Part shown: positions 57,874 to 64,000 of the stretch, piece by piece | How the letters are laid out: each line of letters starts with the position of its first letter | Position numbering within the stretch: position 1 is the first letter of the stretch | NCBI RefSeq assembly: GCF_031348265.1 | Contig: NZ_CP133771.1 | Span: 3,596,001-3,660,000, forward strand | Source: Streptomyces collinus | Lineage (GTDB): Bacteria > Actinomycetota > Actinomycetes > Streptomycetales > Streptomycetaceae | Length of the DNA: 64,000 nucleotides | Direction: 5' to 3' | The notes under the pieces: model-generated | Told to the model about the DNA's origin: nothing | The model's input: the letters and a program-made list of their open reading frames with translations, nothing else | Database searches by the model: none | Program-made: the position numbers and the translations under genes

Positions 57874-59115
57874 TCAGCCGCCGTCCGCCGCTTCCCGGCG
57901 GCGCTGGTAGCGCCACACGTCCATCAGCCTCTCGTCGAACGGCAGCCCCGGGTCGCGGGGACCGATCCGGTGCTCGGCCTCCACGCAGCGCGGATCGTCG
58001 CGGTAGGCCAGGCCGGACACGGCGTCGATGCGGATCTCCTGACGCTCGTCACGAGTGAGGACGGCCAGGGCGTCCCCCACCTCGGGCTCGCTTCCCCGGT
58101 AGTGCCCGAGCCAGCGGCACGCGGCCTCGCGCACGCCGGGGTCCTCGTCACCGGCCAGCGTGAGCACCATGGCGAGGCCCTCGGGGCGGACCTGGGAGCG
58201 GCCGTCCTCGGAGCGCTCCAGGGTGTCCGGCACCTGGGCGCGCACCCTCGGGTCCGGGTGGGTGAGGTGCGACAGTCCTACGGCCTCGATCTCGGGGGCG
58301 CTGTCGTGGGTCATCGCGTTCAGGAGGGCGGTCAGTACCTCCGGGTCCTCCTCCTGTTCGGCCCAGGGCACCAGCTCCCTGCCCCGCTCCCAGAACGGAT
58401 ATCTGTCCCGCACGGCGTCGCCGAGGATCAGGGACATAAGGATCTCCGCGGCGAGCAGGCGGTGCAGCCGGTCGGGGTGGTTGAGGAGGTCCCTGGTCCA
58501 CTGCCAGGTCTCCTCCTCCAGCCGGCGGCCGAGCGTGAACACGACGTCGCACCACACGACGTGGTCCCGGTCGGGGTGGGCGAGGGCCCGCGCGACCAGT
58601 TCGTCGAAGGGGGTGCGGAGGCCGTACCGGACCTCCATGGACGTGAGGATGGCCCGGTGCTCGTCGCGCACGGTCACGGGGCCGAGCGTGAGCTGCTCGC
58701 ACCAGCAGCCGATCTCGTCGTCCTCGACCCGGATCCGCTCGACGGGCCCGCTGAGGCCGGTGATGCGGCGCAGCTCGGTCTCCGCGCCCGCCTCGGCCCA
58801 CCGCCGGGCCCGGGCCAGCATGTCCGCGCGCGCCGGTGCCGTGAGCGGTGTCCGTCCGGTGGCGAGCGCGAGGGCCAGCAGGTGCGACCCGCCGTCCACC
58901 GCGCGCGTCAGCGGGGTGCTTCCGTCGGGCAGCGGGCGCAGGGGGTCGGCACCGGCTTGCAGCAGCGCATCGGCGACGTCCGTGTCGTACGCCGCCACGG
59001 CCAGGCAGAGGACCGGCAGGCCCGCCACGAGGGTGTCGGGGTCGGCCCCGTCCTCCAGCAGGGCGCGGACCTCGTCCGGGTCTCCGCGCCGCACGGCCTC
59101 GGCCAGTCGCTCCAC
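57874..59115 (-). CDS. Ankyrin/HEAT-repeat protein
   Basis: A 413-residue protein. N-terminal ankyrin repeats (LAEAVRRGDPDEVRALLEDG, AVAAYDTDVADALLQAGADP) to about residue 100, then helical HEAT-like repeats (LLNHPDRLHRLLAAEILMSL, HPDPRVRAQVPDTLERSE, DEDPGVREAACRWLGHYRGS). Such proteins are protein-protein scaffolds; no enzymatic motif. GTG start follows GGGGGAG. Between ispE and the ABC-F gene on the same strand, 58 bp from its neighbour's start. Confidence 0.82.
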   Translation of the reverse strand: MERLAEAVRRGDPDEVRALLEDGADPDTLVAGLPVLCLAVAAYDTDVADALLQAGADPLRPLPDGSTPLTRAVDGGSHLLALALATGRTPLTAPARADMLARARRWAEAGAETELRRITGLSGPVERIRVEDDEIGCWCEQLTLGPVTVRDEHRAILTSMEVRYGLRTPFDELVARALAHPDRDHVVWCDVVFTLGRRLEEETWQWTRDLLNHPDRLHRLLAAEILMSLILGDAVRDRYPFWERGRELVPWAEQEEDPEVLTALLNAMTHDSAPEIEAVGLSHLTHPDPRVRAQVPDTLERSEDGRSQVRPEGLAMVLTLAGDEDPGVREAACRWLGHYRGSEPEVGDALAVLTRDERQEIRIDAVSGLAYRDDPRCVEAEHRIGPRDPGLPFDERLMDVWRYQRRREAADGG

Positions 59116-59181
59116 GTCTGCACTCCCCCTCGTCGACGACCCGGGGGAGCCTAGACACCCGGCCGCTGCCGGGGCACGCGA

Positions 59182-60084
59182 TTAACCGGCGGCAGCCACC
59201 GTCGCGCCGGGCGCCGGGCCCGACGCCGTACGCACCGTCCGGCACGTCCCGGACGCGAGCAGCGCCTGTGCCACCGCGGCCGCCGACTCCGGGTCGCGGA
59301 CCAGGAACGCGGTGGTCGGGCCGGAGCCCGAGACGAGCGCGGTGAGCGCGCCGGCGGCCCGGCCCGCGGCCAGGGTGCCGGCGAGTTCCGGGAAGAGGGA
59401 CAGGGCCGCCGGCTGGAGGTCGTTGGATACGGCGGCGGCGAGCGCGTCCGGGTCGCCCTTGGCGAGGGCGGCGAGGAGTTCCCCGGAGGCGACGGGTTCG
59501 GGGATGTCCGTGCCCTCGCCGAGCCGGTCGAACTCGCGGAAGACCGCCGGGGTGGACAGGCCCCGCCCGGCCATCGCGAACACCCAGTGGAAGGTGCCGC
59601 CGACCTCCAGGGGCGTCAGCCGCTCGCCCCGCCCGATGCCGAGGGCGGCGCCGCCGACCAGGCTGAACGGCACGTCGCTGCCCAGCTCGGCGCAGATCTC
59701 CAGGAGTTCCTCGCGGGAGGCGCCGGTCCCCCAGAGCGCGTCGCAGGCCACCAGGGCGCCGGCGCCGTCCGCGCTGCCGCCCGCCATGCCGCCGGCGACG
59801 GGGATGTCCTTGGCGATGTGGAGGTGCACGTCGGGGCTGCGGCCGTACCGTTCGGCGAGCGCCACGGCGGCCCGCGCGGCCAGGTTCGTACGGTCCAGGG
59901 GGACCTGGTCGGCGTCGGGGCCGTCGCAGGTGACGCGGAGCTCGTCGGTCGGGGTGACGGTGATCTCGTCGTAGAGGCCGACCGCGAGGAAGACGTTGGC
60001 GAGGTCGTGGAAGCCGTCGGGGCGAGCGGCGCCGACCGCCAGCTGGACGTTGACCTTGGCCGGGACGCGGACCGTGACGCTCAC
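59182..60084 (-). CDS. ispE: 4-diphosphocytidyl-2-C-methyl-D-erythritol kinase
   Basis: A 300-residue GHMP kinase of the MEP isoprenoid pathway: [21 protein letters not shown]-terminus, [18 protein letters not shown] loop [18 protein letters not shown], and C-terminal [15 protein letters not shown]. It phosphorylates CDP-ME. The GTG overlaps the ksgA stop by four bases and follows AAGGAG, so it is coupled to ksgA. Confidence 0.95.
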   Translation of the reverse strand: MSVTVRVPAKVNVQLAVGAARPDGFHDLANVFLAVGLYDEITVTPTDELRVTCDGPDADQVPLDRTNLAARAAVALAERYGRSPDVHLHIAKDIPVAGGMAGGSADGAGALVACDALWGTGASREELLEICAELGSDVPFSLVGGAALGIGRGERLTPLEVGGTFHWVFAMAGRGLSTPAVFREFDRLGEGTDIPEPVASGELLAALAKGDPDALAAAVSNDLQPAALSLFPELAGTLAAGRAAGALTALVSGSGPTTAFLVRDPESAAAVAQALLASGTCRTVRTASGPAPGATVAAAG

Positions 60085-60971
60085 GCGGGCTCCTTCTCCT
60101 GGTGCCGGTTCGCCTTGTGCTCGGCGATACGCGCGAACTCTTCCACGGTCAGCGACTCGCCCCGGGCCTGCGGCGAGACCCCGGCGGCGACCAGGGCCTC
60201 CTCCGCCGCGGCGGCGGATCCGGCCCAGCCGGAGAGCGCGGCCCGCAGCGTCTTGCGGCGCTGGGCGAACGCCGCGTCGACGACGGCGAACACCTCGCGC
60301 CTGGCGGCGGTCGTCTTCAGCGGCTCGCTCCGGCGGACCAGGGAGACCAGGCCGCTGTCGACGTTGGGCGCGGGCCAGAACACGTTCCGCCCGATGGCAC
60401 CGGCGCGCTTGACCTCGGCGTACCAGTTGGCCTTGACCGAGGGGACGCCGTAGACCTTCGAGCCGGGCGGCGCGGCGAGCCGGTCGGCGACCTCCGCCTG
60501 GACCATGACGAGGGTGCGCTCGATGGTCGGGAAGGTCTCCAGCATGTGCAGCAGCACCGGCACGGCCACGTTGTAGGGCAGGTTGGCGACCAGCGCGGTC
60601 GGGGCGGGGCCCGGCAGCTCGGTGACGTGCATGGCGTCCGAGTGGACCAGGGCGAACCGGTCGGTGCGCTCGGGCATGCGGGCCGTGATGGTCGCGGGCA
60701 GCGCACCGGCGAGCACGTCGTCGATCTCCACGGCGGTGACCCGGTCGGCGGCCTCCAGCAGCCCGAGGGTGAGCGACCCGAGGCCCGGGCCGACCTCGAC
60801 GACCACGTCGTCGGGGCGGACCTGTGCGGTGCGGACGATCCGGCGGACGGTGTTCGCGTCGATCACGAAGTTCTGTCCGCGTTGCTTGGTCGGGCGCACG
60901 CCGAGGGCTGCCGCGAGCTCGCGGACGTCGGCGGGGCCCAGAAGGGCGTCGGAGGTGGGGCTGCTGGTCAC
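60081..60971 (-). CDS. ksgA: 16S rRNA (adenine1518-N6/adenine1519-N6)-dimethyltransferase
   Basis: A 296-residue RsmA/KsgA enzyme: [23 protein letters not shown] motif [20 protein letters not shown], catalytic [15 protein letters not shown]. It dimethylates the two adenines near the 3' end of 16S rRNA. GTG at 60969-60971 starts directly after the hairpin at 60973-61008 with no Shine-Dalgarno sequence, an unusual start. It is followed by ispE with overlapping codons. Confidence 0.94.
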   Translation of the reverse strand: MTSSPTSDALLGPADVRELAAALGVRPTKQRGQNFVIDANTVRRIVRTAQVRPDDVVVEVGPGLGSLTLGLLEAADRVTAVEIDDVLAGALPATITARMPERTDRFALVHSDAMHVTELPGPAPTALVANLPYNVAVPVLLHMLETFPTIERTLVMVQAEVADRLAAPPGSKVYGVPSVKANWYAEVKRAGAIGRNVFWPAPNVDSGLVSLVRRSEPLKTTAARREVFAVVDAAFAQRRKTLRAALSGWAGSAAAAEEALVAAGVSPQARGESLTVEEFARIAEHKANRHQEKEPA

Positions 60972-60972
60972 G

Positions 60973-61008
60973 GGACAAGGGTACGGGGGTTCGGTTCCCC
61001 CCTTGTCC
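60973..61008 (-). terminator. Hairpin between rpfB and ksgA, abutting the ksgA start
   Basis: GGACAAGGG (60973-60981) and CCCTTGTCC (61000-61008) pair perfectly, with extra G/C pairs inside. It is 7 bp past the rpfB stop, so it may be the rpfB terminator, and its end lies one base before the ksgA GTG. Confidence 0.65.
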
Positions 61009-61014
61009 GCCCGC

Positions 61015-62514
61015 TCATCCGCCCAGCCGTGCCCCGCAGTGCGGCCAGGGGCTGGCCCCCCGCCGCACGTACAGCTTCTTCGCCCGGTACGTCTGCTCCG
61101 CCGCCGGGGCGTCCTGGGGGCGGCCACTGCCGCCGAGGTCCTGCCAGGTGCGGGTGTCGAACTGGTAGAGGCCGCCGTAGGTGCCCGAAGAGTCGACCGC
61201 GTCGGGCCGGCCGCCGGACTCGCAGGCCGCGAGGCCCTGCCAGTCGAGGTGGTCGGCCCCCTCGACGGAGGCGGGGCGCGGTTTGGTGCCGACCCTGACC
61301 ACCTGCGGGCGCGGCTCGCGCACCACCTCGGACCCGATCCGGCGCGGCTTCTGCTTGACGCCGTTGACCGAGCGCAGGGAGAAGGTGACCCGGCGCAGGC
61401 CCGGCTCGCCCGCGTGCTCCACGACCTCCGTGCCCCGGAACAGGTCCGGGTCCTCCGTGCGCCGCACCTGGAACGGGATCGGCTCCTCGCGGACCTCCTT
61501 TCCGGCCGTGATCCGCAGCACGGTCACGGTCTGCCCGTCGCGCGGGAAGCTGCCCTGCGGGACCGACGTGGTGTCCTGGCCGTGCAGAGTGATCCCGGCC
61601 CCCTCCACGGCCTCCCGTACGGTCGCGGCGTTGGTGCGCACGGTGCGGGCACGGCCGTCCGCCATGATCGTGACCGTGCGTTCGGTCCGCACATCCAGGG
61701 CGAGCCCTTCGCGTCCGATGCGCCGGGAGCGCGACGCCGACAGGTACGCGCCCTCCTGTCGCACACCCAGCTGCCGCAGCGCTCCCTCCACCGTGTGGGC
61801 GGTCGTCCACACCTCACGCCGGTGCCCGTCGAGGGTGAGCCGCACGGGACGGGCGAAGTGCACGGCGACCTCGTCGCCGCTGCTGATCTCCGTGCCGGGC
61901 CCGGGCGCGATCACGTCATGGGCGCCCACCTCGACGCCCTCCTCCGCGAGCAGCTCGGTGACGTCGTCGGCGAAGGTGTGCATGGTGCGCGCCTTGCCGT
62001 CGACGTTCAGCTCGATCGCCTTGTCCTTGGCGACGAACGCCGTGGTGCCGCCCGCCAGGAAGGCGACGACCAGGGCCTGCGGGAGGAGCCGTCGCATGGG
62101 GCTGTCCAGGGGCTCGGCGTAGCGCGCCCTGCGCCGGCGTGCGGATCTTCGGTGCGCGCCGGTGCGCGCCGCGGCACGCGATCCGGCGTGCGCGCCCGGG
62201 CCCCGGCCCGGCTGTTCGACGGAGCCGGGCGCCGGCCCGTCGTCCGGGGCACCCTGCCGGGGCAGTCCGGGCCGGGGCGGCGCCTCGTAGGCCGGCCGGT
62301 AGGTGTCCGCGTAGGCCCCGGGCGTCCCGAGTGCCCCGGGCATCCCGGGCGTCCCGCAGCCGAGCGTCCCGGCGCTGCGCAGATCGGCCGGCGGCGCGTC
62401 GAAGCCGCCGCCGTACACCGGGTCGGCGTAGGCCGGGCCGTACGCCTCGTACGTCTCGTACGTCTCGTACGCCTCGTACGTCTTCTCGTGCGTCTCGTAT
62501 CGGGAGTTGCTCAC
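61015..62514 (-). CDS. rpfB: Resuscitation-promoting factor RpfB
   Basis: A 499-residue cell-wall hydrolase. A repetitive N-terminus ([20 protein letters not shown], 7-26) and a long Pro/Gly/Arg-rich cytoplasmic region precede a membrane helix (about 144-161). Then three DUF348 domains, a G5 domain ([20 protein letters not shown]) and the Rpf transglycosylase/lysozyme-like domain ([20 protein letters not shown], catalytic Glu in [23 protein letters not shown]). It cleaves peptidoglycan during spore germination and growth. GTG 62514 has GGAG upstream. The extended 5' frame is unlike RpfB. Confidence 0.9.
   Translation of the reverse strand: MSNSRYETHEKTYEAYETYETYEAYGPAYADPVYGGGFDAPPADLRSAGTLGCGTPGMPGALGTPGAYADTYRPAYEAPPRPGLPRQGAPDDGPAPGSVEQPGRGPGAHAGSRAAARTGAHRRSARRRRARYAEPLDSPMRRLLPQALVVAFLAGGTTAFVAKDKAIELNVDGKARTMHTFADDVTELLAEEGVEVGAHDVIAPGPGTEISSGDEVAVHFARPVRLTLDGHRREVWTTAHTVEGALRQLGVRQEGAYLSASRSRRIGREGLALDVRTERTVTIMADGRARTVRTNAATVREAVEGAGITLHGQDTTSVPQGSFPRDGQTVTVLRITAGKEVREEPIPFQVRRTEDPDLFRGTEVVEHAGEPGLRRVTFSLRSVNGVKQKPRRIGSEVVREPRPQVVRVGTKPRPASVEGADHLDWQGLAACESGGRPDAVDSSGTYGGLYQFDTRTWQDLGGSGRPQDAPAAEQTYRAKKLYVRRGASPWPHCGARLGG
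62441..62500 (-). repeat. 9-bp tandem repeats within rpfB
   Basis: TCGTACGYC units repeat about five times and encode the E-(A/T)-Y three-residue repeats near the RpfB N-terminus. Such arrays are prone to length change. Confidence 0.7.
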
Positions 62515-62633
62515 GCCGACACGCTCCAGGGGCCGGAGGGGGTCCAGAGGGGTCCGGATCGGGCCCCCAGAACCTAGCGGAGCGTTCGTCACTCTCCAAA
62601 GCGACGCGGCTACGCACAGTCGTGTGGCCGGTG

Positions 62634-63524
62634 TCAGTACCCGAAGGCGCGTGCGGTGTTGGCGCCGAGCGCCGTGGCCAGCGTGTCCTCGTCGATGCCG
62701 CGCACCTCGGCCATGGCCCGCACGGTGACCGGCACGAGGTACGGGGCGTTGGGCCGTCCGCGGTAGGGCGCCGGGGTGAGGAAGGGCGCGTCCGTCTCCA
62801 CGAGGAGGAGCTCCAGCGGGGCCACGGCCACCGCGTCCCGCAGGTTCTGGGCGTTCTTGAAGGTGACGTTGCCGGCGAAGGACATGAAGTAGCCCGCGCT
62901 CGCGCAGATCTCCGCCATCTCGGCGTTGCCGGAGTAGCAGTGGAAGACGGTCCGCTCGGGGGCGCCCTCCTCCTTCAGCACGCGCAGGACGTCGGCGTGG
63001 GCCTCGCGGTCGTGGATGACCAGGGCCTTGCCGTGGCGCTTGGCGATCTCGATGTGGGCGCGGAAGGACCGCTCCTGCGTGTCCTTGCCCTCGGGGCCGG
63101 TGCGGAAGTAGTCGAGGCCGGTCTCGCCGACGCCCTTGACCTGGGGCAACGCGGCGAGCCGGTCGATCTCGGCGAGGGCTTCGTCCAGCGCGGCCCGGCC
63201 GCCGGCTTCGCGGGCGCCCTGCCGCGACCACCCGTCGGGGTCGCCGTGCACGATCCGGGGCGCCTCGTTCGGGTGCAGGGCGACCGTGGCGTGGACGGCG
63301 TCGTGGGCCGCCGCCGTCTCGGCCGCCCACCGGGAGCCCTTGAGGTCGCAGCCGACCTGCACGACCGTCGTCACTCCGACCGACGCCGCCTTCGCCAGTG
63401 CCTCCTCGACCGTGCCGGACTGCATGTCCAGGTGGGTGTGGGAGTCGGCAACCGGGACCCGGAGGGGCTCCGGGAGGGGCGGGGCCGCGTTCTTGTCCTG
63501 GCGGCCGGAGGTGTTCGAAGGCAT
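62634..63524 (-). CDS. tatD: TatD-family metal-dependent hydrolase/DNase
   Basis: A 296-residue amidohydrolase-fold protein: metal ligands in VADSHTHLDMQ (H-x-H), ALHPNEAPRI, GETGLDYF, IHDREAHADVL (H-x-R-E), HCYSGNAEMA and VETDAPFLTP. TatD enzymes are 3'-5' exonucleases/D-aminoacyl-like hydrolases. ATG follows AGGATCGGGG. rpfB follows 119 bp downstream, the conserved actinobacterial order. Confidence 0.93.
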   Translation of the reverse strand: MPSNTSGRQDKNAAPPLPEPLRVPVADSHTHLDMQSGTVEEALAKAASVGVTTVVQVGCDLKGSRWAAETAAAHDAVHATVALHPNEAPRIVHGDPDGWSRQGAREAGGRAALDEALAEIDRLAALPQVKGVGETGLDYFRTGPEGKDTQERSFRAHIEIAKRHGKALVIHDREAHADVLRVLKEEGAPERTVFHCYSGNAEMAEICASAGYFMSFAGNVTFKNAQNLRDAVAVAPLELLLVETDAPFLTPAPYRGRPNAPYLVPVTVRAMAEVRGIDEDTLATALGANTARAFGY

Positions 63525-63544
63525 GCCCCGATCCTACGAAAGGA

Positions 63545-63584
63545 GTACGCCCTCCCCGATGGAGGAGGGCCGGGGAGGGCGTAC
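63545..63584. terminator. Terminator downstream of the zinc-ribbon gene
   Basis: GTACGCCCTCCCC and GGGGAGGGCGTAC form a perfect 13-bp stem, 22 bp past the stop at 63606. Confidence 0.7.
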
Positions 63585-63605
63585 CGACAAGGGAAGCCGG
63601 ACGGG

Positions 63606-64000
63606 TCAGCTCGCCTTGCGCTGGAAGGGGTGCAGCAGGTCGGACAGGTGCCAGTGGTGGTGCTCGCGCTCCTCGCCGTCGGCCCCGTCCGCTGCCGCGG
63701 GTACGTCCACGGGCCCGGCGGGCGGCGGCACGCGGGAGGGCCGGTGCGCCGCGTCGCGCGCCGACGCGACCCGCCCGGGCCGCATGATCCGCACGACGTG
63801 ACTGTCGCAGTGGTGGCACTCGGGCTTGCTCAAGGGGGAGGGCACCACCTTGCCGTCCGCGACGTAGAGGACGAACTCGTGACCCGCGGCGTCCTTATGG
63901 TGCTCTATCTCGTACGACTGCTCCCAGCCGTGCCCGCACCGCATGCAGGCGAACGAGTAGGACTCGTTGACGACTGCGCTCGCACCGGCGCGGAGCCCGG
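63606..64000 (-). CDS. Zinc-ribbon-like protein, 5' end outside the window
   Basis: The frame is open to the window edge and reads ...ASAVVNESYSFACMRCGHGW EQSYEIEHH, then KPECHHCDSHVVRIM and a Pro/Ala-rich tail ending HHHWHLSDLLHPFQRKAS. Two CxxC pairs (ACMRC, ECHHC) suggest zinc binding. No start codon occurs in frame upstream of the ATG at 63944, and the first CxxC pair begins before it, so the true start is beyond the window. Function unknown. Confidence 0.65.
   Translation of the reverse strand, partial: GLRAGASAVVNESYSFACMRCGHGWEQSYEIEHHKDAAGHEFVLYVADGKVVPSPLSKPECHHCDSHVVRIMRPGRVASARDAAHRPSRVPPPAGPVDVPAAADGADGEEREHHHWHLSDLLHPFQRKAS

Noticed and set aside
62515..62633. c-di-AMP (ydaO-type) riboswitch before rpfB
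   Set aside because: The 119-bp gap is too short and the expected conserved motifs were not recognised.

Overview
The window is high-GC actinobacterial chromosome, almost certainly a Streptomyces core region. The support is third-codon G/C bias, many GTG/TTG starts, four-base start/stop overlaps, Ser/Thr kinase, RpfB and sortase-E type proteins, and a gene order (mfd ... glmU-prs-rplY-pth ... ppc ... tam/tamR ... galTEK ... ksgA-ispE ... rpfB-tatD) that matches, from memory, the S. coelicolor SCO3108-SCO3152 neighbourhood. No insertion sequence, prophage, CRISPR array or rRNA was seen. All functions are inferred from sequence features and family knowledge; no searches were run.

Layout. 1-5.7 kb: start of mazG, a SurA-like lipoprotein, a membrane protein/Ser-Thr kinase pair, a GNAT acetyltransferase with an unusual 23-bp repeat array upstream, a secreted HNH nuclease-like lipoprotein and a small MT0933-type antitoxin-like protein. 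5.8-22 kb: mfd, a DUF2079 membrane protein, a MacB/FtsX-type ABC exporter, an MFS pump, a GNAT, a decayed secreted-protein gene, a DUF485-ActP symporter pair, a coiled-coil protein and an AhpD-like protein. 22.2-27.9 kb: four genes in two divergent blocks that look like polymorphic-toxin modules (WHH nuclease plus SUKH in one chain; Imm35/YrhB-like, collagen-like linker, deaminase and SUKH-4 in one chain; a YwqJ-type deaminase followed by SUKH-3). This is the most unusual part of the window. 27.9-30.4 kb: an orphan histidine kinase, an HTH/homing-endonuclease-like gene and tRNA-Gln(TTG).

30.5-34.5 kb carries housekeeping genes glmU, prs, rplY and pth. 34.5-43.7 kb holds a small membrane protein, a sortase substrate (LAETG), ppc, an acyl desaturase with its TetR regulator and tandem operator, the divergent tam/tamR pair with a triple operator, a LuxR regulator and a GNAT. 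43.7-51.8 kb: a lipoprotein and secreted protein (the latter interrupted by an in-frame TGA), the galT-galE-galK operon divergent from a sodium/galactose-type symporter, and a response regulator lacking its phospho-Asp. 52-64 kb: two paralogous membrane-anchored beta-propeller proteins, an ABC-F ATPase, an ankyrin/HEAT protein, ispE, ksgA, rpfB, tatD and a zinc-ribbon-like protein cut by the window edge.

Functional links: mfd and mazG serve DNA repair and nucleotide-pool cleaning; glmU supplies UDP-GlcNAc, prs supplies PRPP, and rplY, pth and ksgA serve translation; ppc and tam/tamR touch the TCA cycle; gal genes and symporter form a galactose uptake/Leloir unit; rpfB and the LAETG protein act at the cell wall.
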